NCBI GenBank assembly: GCA_963763955.1
Contig: CAVXQP010000030.1
Location: 62,001 to 126,000 of the forward strand
DNA: 64,000 nt
Source: DASUPK01 sp963763955
GTDB taxonomy: Bacteria > Actinomycetota > Thermoleophilia > Solirubrobacterales > 70-9
Reading direction: 5' to 3'
Within the stretch, counting starts at the first letter, position 1; each line of letters begins with the position of its first letter. Under the pieces are notes generated by a model. It searched no databases. It worked only from the letters and a program-made list of their open reading frames with translations, and had not been told where the DNA came from. Shown piece by piece: positions 16,333 through 24,264 of the stretch. Position numbers and translations under genes: made by a program.

Positions 16333-17523
16333 ATGGACGTCGGCTTCGGCGAGGCGCTTCTGATCAGCGGCGCCCTGCTGGCGCTGGCCGCCGCGCTCTC
16401 GGGGCTGATGCGCGGGACCGTGCTCTCGATTGCGGTCCTCTCCGTCACCTCGGGACTGATCCTGGCCGAGGCGGGGGCGATCCACGTCGACGGCTCGGAC
16501 AGCGCGGTGGTCCACCTCTTCCTGCTCGCCCTGATCGTCACGCTGTTCTCCGACGGGCTCTTCGTCGAGCGGGAGCTGCTGGTCGTGCACTGGGGACCCG
16601 TGGTGCGCGCGCTGCTGATCGCGATGCCGCTCACGCTCGCGCTGTTGGCGCTGGCGGCCAAGCTGCTCTTCTCCGAATTGAGCTGGGCAGAGGCATTCCT
16701 CCTCGGCGCAATCCTGTCCGCCACGGACCCGGTGCTCACATCGGCCGTCGTCACCTCGCAGCGAGTGCCCGCGTCGGTCAGACACGCGCTCAACCTCGAG
16801 TCCGGGCTCAACGATGGGCTGGCCCTGCCGTTCGTCCTCTTCTTCATCATCCTCGCGTCGCCTGGGGGTGACGCGGGCTCAGAGGCGGCGAAGCTCGTTG
16901 GGGAGGCAGCCTTCGGAGCCGTGATCGGGATTGTCCTGGGCCAGAGCGCGGGCCGGCTCACCCACCATCTGCCGGGTGGGGGGATCGTCCGCCGCTATGA
17001 GGGGATCTACGCTCTGGGCGTCGGACTGCTCGCCTACGGGGTGGCCGACGTCACCTTCGGCAACGGCCTGATCGCCGCCTTCGTCTGCGGGATCTCGCTG
17101 GCGGCCGCCGATCACGCGATCGCCGACGACTTCGTGGTCTTCAGCGAGAACGTCAGCTCGATCCTGCAGGTGCTCACCTTCTTCGCCTTTGGTGCGCTGA
17201 TCGTCGCGACGGGGTACCACGCCAGCGTTCCGCTGCTGATCGCCTTCATCGCGTTCGCGCTGCTGGTCGCGCGTCCCATCGCAATCGGCCTCTCCTTCGT
17301 CCGGGTCGGCCTGCCGGCATCGCAGCGGGCCTTCATCGCGTGGTTCGGGCCCAAGGGGGTGGCCGGGATCCTCTTCGCCGAGCTTGTCCTCAACTCGGAC
17401 GTCGGCGATGCCAAGGCGATCTTCGAGACGGCCGCCTTCGTGATCCTGGCGTCGATCGTGATCCATGGACTCACCGACACGGTGGGGGCACGCTGGATCG
17501 AGCGGCGGGTCTCCGGCGGCTAG
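16333..17523 (+). CDS. Cation/proton antiporter (CPA family)
   Basis: 396 residues made almost wholly of hydrophobic helices (about 12). The motif GAILSATDPVLTSAVVTSQR near residue 135 is the ion-binding discontinuous helix of Na+/H+ exchangers of the CPA1 type, and LESGLNDGLALPFVLFF follows. It exchanges Na+ or K+ for H+ to keep pH and ion balance. TATAAG lies 6 nt before the ATG. It is convergent with the SHOCT membrane protein, sharing a CTAG in which both stops are TAG. Confidence 0.92.
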   Translation: MDVGFGEALLISGALLALAAALSGLMRGTVLSIAVLSVTSGLILAEAGAIHVDGSDSAVVHLFLLALIVTLFSDGLFVERELLVVHWGPVVRALLIAMPLTLALLALAAKLLFSELSWAEAFLLGAILSATDPVLTSAVVTSQRVPASVRHALNLESGLNDGLALPFVLFFIILASPGGDAGSEAAKLVGEAAFGAVIGIVLGQSAGRLTHHLPGGGIVRRYEGIYALGVGLLAYGVADVTFGNGLIAAFVCGISLAAADHAIADDFVVFSENVSSILQVLTFFAFGALIVATGYHASVPLLIAFIAFALLVARPIAIGLSFVRVGLPASQRAFIAWFGPKGVAGILFAELVLNSDVGDAKAIFETAAFVILASIVIHGLTDTVGARWIERRVSGG

Positions 17524-18899
17524 CCGCTGAGGATCTTCTTCTTCTCTTCGCGGAACTCGGCCTCGGTGAGGACGCCATTCTCCTTCAGCTCGCCGAGCTT
17601 CTCGAGCCGCTCGAGCTTGGCGTCGTCTGGATCCTTGCCGTCGTCGTCGGTCAGGTCGCGGACGGCGGAGCCGATCCGGCGTCCGGTCTCTCTGCTGGTC
17701 CTGCGCGCCCGCTCTCGCATCGATCTCATCCAGTCCCCCTTCTTGGCGCCGGGGAACTCCCGGGCGGTCTTGCGGCGGACCTCCTCGAGCCACACCGCGG
17801 CCAGGACGATGAGCAGCAGCGTGAGCACCAGCTGGCGCGGCCCGCTGGGGGGCCAGATGATCACGACGAGCAGCACAAGCGCCGCGAAGGTCGACCAGAC
17901 GATTCCCGGCCGGTCGCGCAGTGTCGGTGCTGCCGCCCTGCGAATGCCGACCGCCGCGCTCGCCGGCGAAGCGAGGAATGAGGCGATCACGAAGCCGATG
18001 CCGAAGATGACCACGCTGGTCGCGATGCTCTGCAGCAGTGAGGTCCCGATGTCCCAGGCGTGCCCAGCGGGGATCCGCGCATCCTGCGTCGGGGCGAGGC
18101 TGTCGACGAAGGGCCCTTTGAGCGCGGCGCGCACCGCGATCGCCGCCAGGCCGGCCGCGATCAGGCCGAGCCCGTAGCCCAGCACCACGATCCAGCGTCG
18201 CCCCCGGCCGGCCAGCCACGCCGCCAGAGCGAACAGCGCGAGCGTGCCTACGGTGAAGAACCAGGCGAGGCCGTTGATGAGCTTGGTAACGGTTCGCGCG
18301 GTGTCGAGCTGCTGCGAGTCGGCGACCTGGAGCCGCCCGAAGCTCGGCTTGAGGACGCCCTGGGCCTCGCCCTTCTTGATTGCCTGCTGGGCCTGCTTCT
18401 TGAGGCCGATCCGGTTGGCGAGCTGGAGGACGATCGGGCGCAGGTCGAGGATGACCTTTCCGTTCTGCGTCGTGATCTCCTCGTTCTTGCCCTCGAGGAT
18501 CGCGACCAGCTGGGTGTGGGCGACGCGGTTGGCGTCCGCCCAGAGCGTCTGCACTCGCGGCGACTGGAACGCCTGCTGGGCGGCCCGCGTGGCGAATTCG
18601 CGGACGCCGGCGGCGAGCGGAGAGGAGACGGGTTGGAGGTCAGGCGGTAGCTGTTTCTTCAGGATCCGCGCTACGTCGACGCTCGCGTAGAGCTGGTCCA
18701 CGGAGTAGATGGCGAGAGCGTCCGAGATCTCCTTGTCCTGCAGCAGCTTGCCGCTGGTGTCGACCCATTGGTTGGTGTCGAGTGCCTGCCGGTCGACCCA
18801 GCTCGTGAAGATCGCCAGGAAGGCGAGGATCGAGGCGAGGATGACGAGGACGCGGACCTGGATCCGGTGCCGCGTCTCTGGCGGTTCGGTCGACGCCAT
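17520..18899 (-). CDS. Multi-pass membrane protein with C-terminal SHOCT motif
   Basis: 459 residues. A single N-terminal helix (VLVILASILAFLAIFTSW) is followed by a large extracytoplasmic domain (about residues 40-210) and then four or five helices. The C terminus carries a SHOCT motif (KLGELKENGVLTEAEFREEK), a short oligomerisation-type helix pair. No enzymatic motif is visible. It is last in the run sdhA-sdhB-sdhE-86-residue protein, starting 14 nt after the latter, so it may be co-transcribed with the succinate dehydrogenase genes. It has a GGAGG ribosome-binding site. Function unknown. Confidence 0.75.
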   Translation of the reverse strand: MASTEPPETRHRIQVRVLVILASILAFLAIFTSWVDRQALDTNQWVDTSGKLLQDKEISDALAIYSVDQLYASVDVARILKKQLPPDLQPVSSPLAAGVREFATRAAQQAFQSPRVQTLWADANRVAHTQLVAILEGKNEEITTQNGKVILDLRPIVLQLANRIGLKKQAQQAIKKGEAQGVLKPSFGRLQVADSQQLDTARTVTKLINGLAWFFTVGTLALFALAAWLAGRGRRWIVVLGYGLGLIAAGLAAIAVRAALKGPFVDSLAPTQDARIPAGHAWDIGTSLLQSIATSVVIFGIGFVIASFLASPASAAVGIRRAAAPTLRDRPGIVWSTFAALVLLVVIIWPPSGPRQLVLTLLLIVLAAVWLEEVRRKTAREFPGAKKGDWMRSMRERARRTSRETGRRIGSAVRDLTDDDGKDPDDAKLERLEKLGELKENGVLTEAEFREEKKKILSG

Positions 18900-18913
18900 C
18901 CGCCTCCGAGACC

Positions 18914-19174
18914 CTACGCCTGGGCGCGGTCGATGGCCTCCCTCGCCGCCTCGGGGCTGGCGCCCGTGAGCTCCTGGTAGCGCTTGGTCGCCTGCGCGGT
19001 GTTGCCCTTGGTGAGCAGGTCCTGGATCTCGGGATGGCTCGCGGGGTCGACCTCGCCGCCCGAAGCGCCGCCAGGGCTCAGGTCGAGGTGATCGAAGAGC
19101 TGCTCGAGGCGAGCCTCGATCAGGGTGAGCCGCTCCTCCATTGCGGCCACGTGCTGCTGCAGCGAGTCGGCCAC
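18914..19174 (-). CDS. Small coiled-coil protein with L7/L12 C-terminal-like motif
   Basis: 86 residues. The first 30 form an amphipathic helix (HVAAMEERLTLIEARLEQLF) likely to be a coiled coil. The C-terminal half (EIQDLLTKGNTAQATKRYQE, then LTGASPEAAREAID) resembles the ribosomal protein L7/L12 C-terminal fold, in which a helix ends in a KEAKEAVD-like segment. Start GTG 19174. It sits 10 nt after sdhE in the same direction and may be made with the dehydrogenase; whether it assists that complex is unknown. Confidence 0.65.
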   Translation of the reverse strand: MADSLQQHVAAMEERLTLIEARLEQLFDHLDLSPGGASGGEVDPASHPEIQDLLTKGNTAQATKRYQELTGASPEAAREAIDRAQA

Positions 19175-19184
19175 AGGGTCCGCC

Positions 19185-20090
19185 TCAGGCTGCGGCCGGC
19201 TCAGCGGCCTCGCGGTCGCTCAATCGTTCCTCGACCCACTTGGTCGAGGCGATGTGCTTCTGCATGCCGAGCTGCTTGGGCTCGAAGCCGAGGGCGAGGC
19301 CGACGAGCTGGGGGAGGTGCAGGACCGCAAGACCGAGGTCGCGGTTGACGGCCTTGGCGGCCTCAGGCTGCTGCATGTCGAGGTTGAGGTGGCAGAGAGG
19401 GCAGGGAGTGACCAGGCAGTCGGCACCCGCGTCCAGCGCGTCGCCGACGTGGGTGCCCGCCTGCCGCAGCGAGACCTCGCGCGCCATCGTGATGATCGGG
19501 AAGCCGCAGCACTTACGTGCGCCGTCGTACTCGACGACCTCGCCGCCGAGCGCCTCGATCAGCCGGTCGAGGTAGAGATCGCGCTCGGGATGCTCCTCGT
19601 AGCCGAGCCGGTGCTTCGGGCGCAGGACGTAGCAGCCGTAGAACGGGCCAACCCGGAGCCCGCCGAGCGGGCGCTGGACCTGCTCCTTCAGTCGATCCAG
19701 TCCATAGTCCTCGACCAAGACCCAGAGAAAGTTCTTGTTGGAGAACCCCTCGGGGTCGTAGGAGAGGCCCTCCTCGGCCAATGTCTCGTTGACGTGGGAG
19801 CGGTACTCGGAGTCGCGCAACCGCTGCTGGCACTCCGACTGCGCCCCCTGGCAGGTGGAGCAGATATTCATCATCGGCAGGCCCGTCTGCTGGGCGAGCG
19901 CGAAGGTGCGCGCGTTGAGGGTGTCGGCTAGCTCCTGATTGTGCTCGGCGATCACGCCGGCGCCGCAGCAGTTCGCGCGATCGAGCTCGACGAGCTCGAT
20001 TCCGAGCCGCTCCGCGACCAGGCCCATTGACCCGTGCAGCTCAGCCGTGAAGCCACGGCTGACGCACCCCGGCCAGTAGGCGACCTTCAC
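19185..20090 (-). CDS. sdhE: Succinate dehydrogenase subunit E (HdrB-like, two CCG domains)
   Basis: 301 residues belonging to the heterodisulfide reductase subunit B family. Two cysteine-rich CCG domains are visible: GCVSRGF ... NCCGAG ... CSTCQGAQSEC in the N half, and GCYVLRP ... KCCGFPI ... CPLCHLNLD in the C half. In HdrB these bind unusual [4Fe-4S] clusters. Together with sdhA and sdhB this makes a class E succinate dehydrogenase, in which this subunit replaces the helical SdhC/SdhD anchors. The ATG overlaps the sdhB stop (ATGA). No transmembrane helix is evident. This is not the small flavinylation factor also called SdhE. Confidence 0.88.
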   Translation of the reverse strand: MKVAYWPGCVSRGFTAELHGSMGLVAERLGIELVELDRANCCGAGVIAEHNQELADTLNARTFALAQQTGLPMMNICSTCQGAQSECQQRLRDSEYRSHVNETLAEEGLSYDPEGFSNKNFLWVLVEDYGLDRLKEQVQRPLGGLRVGPFYGCYVLRPKHRLGYEEHPERDLYLDRLIEALGGEVVEYDGARKCCGFPIITMAREVSLRQAGTHVGDALDAGADCLVTPCPLCHLNLDMQQPEAAKAVNRDLGLAVLHLPQLVGLALGFEPKQLGMQKHIASTKWVEERLSDREAAEPAAA

Positions 20091-21241
20091 TGATCTCCCC
20101 TCTCGTCGGGCTCGGGCTCAATCGCTTGCTCTGCCACCGCCTGGGCCTCCGGGACCGATTCGTCATCGTCGGCCTCCTCGCCGCGGATGTAGAGATTGAG
20201 CTCCACGCTGTGGTCCTCGGTGTGGGCGTAGATCCGCTTGACCTGGTCCTGCGCGTCGCCCGGCAGCTTGGGATGAACGCCTGGGATCAACTTCGGCAGC
20301 GAGCGCATCTTGCCGGTGCGGATGCCGCGGATCGCAGTGGGGATGCTTTCGAGCAGACCCTTGATTGCGCCGTGCTTCGGCATCAGCTTCCCCTTGATCC
20401 CGGGCGCGAGCGACTCCTGAAGGAGCAGTGCCTCATCGAGCGTTCCCTTCTTCTCGATGATCTTGGTGAAGGCCTCCTCGTGGCTGTGACCATGGTTCTG
20501 GTCGACGATTCCCTCATCGCTCGCGGCCCGGCGGAGCCGCATGATCTGGTCCATCGGCGCGACGTCCTTCGGGCAGGCGTCGATGCACGAGAAGCAGTGG
20601 GTGCAGTCGTAGATGCCGTGCGGGTCCTGGGCGAGGTCGTGAAGGCGTTCCTTGGTCTCGGCGTCGCGCGGGTCGCCGACGAAGCGATAGGCCTTGGCGA
20701 GGGCGGCGGGTCCGATGAAGTCGGGGTCGGCCTCCATGGACAGGCAGGAGGAGACGCAGGCGCCGCACTGGATGCAGGCCATCGACTGGGTGATGTCGAT
20801 CATCGACTCCGGCGGGACGATGTACTCGCGCTCGGGCGGGTCGCCCTCCGGGAGCAGCCACGGTGTGACCCGGCGGATCTTGGTCCAGTGGGTCGACTCC
20901 ATGTCCGTGACGAGGTCCTTGATCACCGGCATGTTGCCCATCGGCTCGACGACGATCGGCTCGGACCCTCCGTTTTGCCGGTTGGCGAACTCGCTCGCCT
21001 CGCCGATCATCGTCTTGCACGCGAGCGTCGATTGGCCGTTGATCTTCATCCCGCAGGAGCCGCAGATCGCGGCGCGGCACGAGCAGCGAACGGCCAGGGA
21101 GCCGTCCTCGTTGTCCTTGGCCTGCAGGATGCCGTCAAGGACGGAGAGCGTCGGATCGAGGTCGACGTCGAAGGTCTCCCAGTAGGGGCCCTCGCGCTCC
21201 TCGGGCTGGAAGCGCCTCACCTTGAGCGTGAACTCAGCCAT
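20087..21241 (-). CDS. sdhB: Succinate dehydrogenase/fumarate reductase iron-sulfur subunit
   Basis: 384 residues, longer than the usual 230-260 because of a C-terminal extension of about 120 residues. The N-terminal domain holds the [2Fe-2S] motif (CSCRAAICGSCG ... C). The C-terminal ferredoxin domain holds CIQCGACVSSC and CTHCFSCIDACP. In canonical SdhB the second Cys of the latter motif is replaced, giving [3Fe-4S]; here all four are present, so a [4Fe-4S] cluster is expected, a known class E trait. It passes electrons from the flavoprotein to the HdrB-like subunit. sdhA lies upstream across a 57-bp gap that holds a GC-rich hairpin. Confidence 0.95.
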   Translation of the reverse strand: MAEFTLKVRRFQPEEREGPYWETFDVDLDPTLSVLDGILQAKDNEDGSLAVRCSCRAAICGSCGMKINGQSTLACKTMIGEASEFANRQNGGSEPIVVEPMGNMPVIKDLVTDMESTHWTKIRRVTPWLLPEGDPPEREYIVPPESMIDITQSMACIQCGACVSSCLSMEADPDFIGPAALAKAYRFVGDPRDAETKERLHDLAQDPHGIYDCTHCFSCIDACPKDVAPMDQIMRLRRAASDEGIVDQNHGHSHEEAFTKIIEKKGTLDEALLLQESLAPGIKGKLMPKHGAIKGLLESIPTAIRGIRTGKMRSLPKLIPGVHPKLPGDAQDQVKRIYAHTEDHSVELNLYIRGEEADDDESVPEAQAVAEQAIEPEPDERGDQ

Positions 21242-21298
21242 CTCTCTTCACCCTACCCATCCGCCGCCCCCGGACGCGAAGCGGAGGAGGCGGCGCTA

Positions 21299-22987
21299 TC
21301 AGTAGGTCCGTTCCTGCGGTTCCCACTGGGTGATGGTCACGTCGGAGTAGCTGATCTCGGGGCCGTCGTCCGCCCGGGTCAGGTCGATGTGCTTGAGCCA
21401 TTCCTCGTCGTTGCGCTCGGGGAAGTCGGTGCGGAACTGCGCGCCGCGGCTCTCGGTGCGGTGGATCGCGCCGACGCAGGTCGCTTCGGCGCAGTCGAGC
21501 ATGTAGCCGAGCTCGACCGCCCCGAGGATGTCCTGGTTGAACACCGAGCCCTTGTCGTCGATGTAGCAGCTCTTCCACTCCTCCTCGAGGCGCTTCACCG
21601 TCTCCAGGGCGGTGTTGAGCCCCTCGGCGTCGCGGAAGACCGCGACGTGCCTGTCCATGGTGTCGCCCAGCTCCCTGCGAATCTCGGAGACGCGCCGTCC
21701 CGACCCGTTCTCACGGCCGACGATCTCGGCGATCCGCGCCTCCTCCTCGTTGAGAGCTGTGTGCGGAACGTGCGTCTGCTCCCGGCCCTTGGCGCGATCG
21801 GCCGCGTCGACGCCCGAGCGGCGGCCGAAGATCAGGGTGTCGAGGAGGGAGTTGGCGCCCAGCCGGTTGCCGCCATGGACCGAGACGCAGGCAACCTCAC
21901 CGGCCGCGTAGAGCCCGGGGACGTTGGTGCGGCCCTCGGTGTCGGTCCTGACGCCGCCCATCGTGTAGTGGTTGCCGGGCTTGATGTGGATCGGCTCCTT
22001 GGTGATGTCCACCCCGGCGAAGTCGCGGCCCACCAGGACGATCTCGCGGAGCGCCTCGTGGATGCGCTTTCTCGGCACCACGGTGATGTCGAGCGCGACC
22101 GTGCCGTCCGGGAAGCCGCGGCCCTCCTGGATCTCCGTCTGCTCGGCGCGGGAGACGACGTCGCGCGAGGCGAGCTCCATTTTGTTGGGCGCGTAGCGCT
22201 CCATGAAGCGCTCGCCGTCGGCGTTGAGGAGATGCGCGCCCTCGCCGCGTGCTCCCTCCGTGATCAGGAAGCCCTTGCCCGCCAGGGTCGTCGGGTGGTA
22301 CTGGATCATCTCCATGTCCATCAGCTTCGCCCCGACGCGGTAGGCCTGGGCGATTCCGTCACCGGTGCAGATCAGGGCGTTCGTGGTCGGATGCCAGATC
22401 TGGCCGTTGCCCCCGGTCGCCAGGATCACCGCCTTCGCCCCGAAGTGCTCCATCGAGCCGTCGCGGACGTTCCTGCAGATCGCGCCGATGCAGTTGCCGT
22501 CGTCGTCGAGGGCGAGGCCGGTCGTGAACCACTCCTCGTAGCGGGCGACGTCCTCGGAGAACTTCATGAGCTGCTCGTAGAGGACATGCATGATCGCCTG
22601 GCCCGTGATGTCCGCGACGTAGTAGGTGCGCGCGGCCGAGGCCCCGCCGAAGGCGCGGGTGCCGAGCTTGCCCTCCTCGTTGCGATGGAAGGTCACCCCA
22701 AGGTGCTCGAGGTGGAGCAACTCGTCCGGCGCCGCCTTGCACATGATCTCGACCGCGTCCTGGTCGGCCAGGTAGTCCGAGCCCTTGATGGTGTCGAAGG
22801 CGTGCGACTCCCAGCTGTCGTCCTCCTGCAGCGCCGCGTTGATCCCGCCCTGGGCGGCGTTCGAATGCGAGCGGACCGGGTGGACCTTGCTCATGATCCC
22901 CACCGAAACGCCCTGCTCGGCAGCCGCGAGCGCGGCCCTCTGACCCGCGAGGCCAGCCCCGATCACCAAGACGTCATGGTCAGGCAT
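21299..22987 (-). CDS. sdhA: Succinate dehydrogenase/fumarate reductase flavoprotein subunit
   Basis: 562 residues. FAD-binding motif VIGAGLAGQRAALAAAEQG at the N terminus, the covalent-FAD histidine in RSHSNAAQGGINAAL (about residue 43), active-site segment YHPTTLAGKGFLITEGARGE near residue 230, and HGGNRLGANSLLDTLIFGRR near residue 365. Oxidises succinate to fumarate in the TCA cycle, or the reverse. On the minus strand TAGGAT lies 8 nt before the ATG with no Shine-Dalgarno. It heads the run sdhA-sdhB-sdhE and two further genes; no sdhC or sdhD is present nearby. Confidence 0.97.
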   Translation of the reverse strand: MPDHDVLVIGAGLAGQRAALAAAEQGVSVGIMSKVHPVRSHSNAAQGGINAALQEDDSWESHAFDTIKGSDYLADQDAVEIMCKAAPDELLHLEHLGVTFHRNEEGKLGTRAFGGASAARTYYVADITGQAIMHVLYEQLMKFSEDVARYEEWFTTGLALDDDGNCIGAICRNVRDGSMEHFGAKAVILATGGNGQIWHPTTNALICTGDGIAQAYRVGAKLMDMEMIQYHPTTLAGKGFLITEGARGEGAHLLNADGERFMERYAPNKMELASRDVVSRAEQTEIQEGRGFPDGTVALDITVVPRKRIHEALREIVLVGRDFAGVDITKEPIHIKPGNHYTMGGVRTDTEGRTNVPGLYAAGEVACVSVHGGNRLGANSLLDTLIFGRRSGVDAADRAKGREQTHVPHTALNEEEARIAEIVGRENGSGRRVSEIRRELGDTMDRHVAVFRDAEGLNTALETVKRLEEEWKSCYIDDKGSVFNQDILGAVELGYMLDCAEATCVGAIHRTESRGAQFRTDFPERNDEEWLKHIDLTRADDGPEISYSDVTITQWEPQERTY

Positions 22988-22995
22988 ATGAGCCG

Positions 22996-23001
22996 ATCCT
23001 A
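22996..23001 (-). promoter_or_regulatory. Probable -10 element for leaderless sdhA mRNA
   Basis: Minus-strand TAGGAT, 8 nt before the sdhA ATG; no ribosome-binding site. It abuts the partial repeat at 23008-23040. Confidence 0.5.
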
Positions 23002-23007
23002 TTCAAA

Positions 23008-23040
23008 GGCTTCGTCATCAGGTCCCGGCCTCGTGGCCGC
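23008..23040 (-). repeat. Possible partial copy of the dispersed nested-palindrome repeat (family 1)
   Basis: The plus strand reads GGCTTCGTCATCAGGTC, then CCGGCCTCGTGGCCGC. The first 17 nt match the reverse complement of the conserved repeat tail (GGCTTCGCCATCAGATC) at 15 of 17 positions, and a GTGGCCGC arm follows. Only the tail end is recognisable. It lies in the sdhA/M50 peptidase gap and reaches the peptidase stop codon. Confidence 0.4.
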
Positions 23041-24227
23041 TAGAGACTCGTGTCGGCGCTGCCCGGCGCCATGGGACGCAGGGCTTTTCCGATCGCGTCG
23101 ATCGTCAGCACCCCGCGGATGTGGCCGTCCGCGTCGGTGGCGATCAGGGCCCCGAGACGGCGCAGTGCCTCGTTGCCGAGGACGGATTCGAGCGGATCGT
23201 CCTCGCTGACGGTCAGGGTGCCGCTGTCGCGGGCGAGGACGTCGCTGACCATCGTGGAGGTTCGTTCTACGGCGTGCACGTTGTCGGCGGCACCCCGGTC
23301 GACCAGTCCGATGAACCGCTGAGCGGCGTCCACCACCGGGAACCACGGAGACCGGTAGCGGAGGAAGTACTCGTCCAGCGCCTGCTCGATCGAGGCCGCC
23401 TCCGGGATCGCGACCGGGTCTCGCTCCATCACGTCGGCGACCGAGATCCCCTCGATCCGGCTCGCCACCTCGGTCTGCGCCAGCGCGGCCTTGGCGGCGC
23501 CGCGGAGGATGAAGCCGACGAATGCGAGCCAGATCCCGCCGAGGAAGTCCCCGAGGTAGACGAGGAAGTAGCCGAGGCCCCCGAGGATCAGGAGCAGCCC
23601 GAACCACTCGCCGAGCGTCGCCGCGAACCGGGTGCCGGTGTTGCGGCTGCCGGAGCGCCACCAGGCGATCGAGCGCGCGATGCGGCCGCCGTCGAGCGGG
23701 AAGGCCGGCACCAGGTTGAAGATCAGGACCAGGAGGTTGATGCTCCCCAGCCAGCTGATCAGCGCGGCGATCCCGGAGGTGCGGGTATCGCCCTGGGTGA
23801 GGACCGCGTGCTTGAACTCGTGGCTTCCGGCGAGCGCCAGGCCGGCGATCGCGCAGGCGACGACTATCGCAGCAGTGACCAGCGGCCCGGCGATCGCGAT
23901 CTTGAACTCGGTCCCGGGGGTGTCCGAGTCCTTCTCGAGCCGGGCGAAGCCGCCGAACAACCACAGCGTGATCGCGGAGACGCCGATGTTGTGGCGCCTG
24001 GCCACGAAGGCGTGGCCGAGCTCGTGGAGCAGGATCGAGCCGAAGAAGAGCACGGCGCTCGCGACCGCGAGCAGATAGGGCGCGGAGTCACCCGAGGGGG
24101 AGTTGAGGACGTCGCGGTAGAAGCCGGTGAGCCAGAAGATGATCAGGAAGAGGACCACGAACCAGGAGTAGTCCACCGCGATCCTGATGCCCCGGACGCG
24201 AAACAGTGTGACGCCACCGCCGGCCAT
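23040..24227 (-). CDS. Site-2 protease family (M50) metalloprotease with CBS domain pair
   Basis: 395 residues. Membrane-embedded zinc protease: HELGHAFVARRHN near residue 65 carries the two His and Glu, and NLVPAFPLDGGRIARS near residue 165 supplies the third ligand (Asp). About five transmembrane helices surround them. The C-terminal 150 residues form two CBS repeats (VADVMERDPVAIPEAASI and VSDVLARDSGTLTVSEDDPL), which often sense adenine nucleotides. Such proteases cut membrane-bound anti-sigma factors or similar; the substrate here is unknown. TAACAT lies 7 nt before the ATG on the minus strand. Confidence 0.93.
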   Translation of the reverse strand: MAGGGVTLFRVRGIRIAVDYSWFVVLFLIIFWLTGFYRDVLNSPSGDSAPYLLAVASAVLFFGSILLHELGHAFVARRHNIGVSAITLWLFGGFARLEKDSDTPGTEFKIAIAGPLVTAAIVVACAIAGLALAGSHEFKHAVLTQGDTRTSGIAALISWLGSINLLVLIFNLVPAFPLDGGRIARSIAWWRSGSRNTGTRFAATLGEWFGLLLILGGLGYFLVYLGDFLGGIWLAFVGFILRGAAKAALAQTEVASRIEGISVADVMERDPVAIPEAASIEQALDEYFLRYRSPWFPVVDAAQRFIGLVDRGAADNVHAVERTSTMVSDVLARDSGTLTVSEDDPLESVLGNEALRRLGALIATDADGHIRGVLTIDAIGKALRPMAPGSADTSL

Positions 24228-24264
24228 GCGTCTGATGTTAGGGAGGGGGAGCTAGTTTTCCGGC

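Noticed and set aside
15076..16785. Open frame of about 570 codons opposite asd and the antiporter
   Set aside because: Antisense shadow; asd catalytic motifs fix the real strand.
21242..21298. GC-rich hairpin in the sdhA/sdhB gap as a member of repeat family 1
   Set aside because: It has complementary GCCGCC/GGCGGC arms but lacks the conserved tail and the inner-stem order of the family.
20126..23209. Very long open frame (over 1000 codons) on the plus strand opposite the sdh genes
   Set aside because: It is the antisense shadow of sdhA, sdhB and sdhE, whose motifs are unmistakable; the shadow protein is an Arg/Val/Asp/Leu-rich sequence with no family features, as expected from GC-rich codons.
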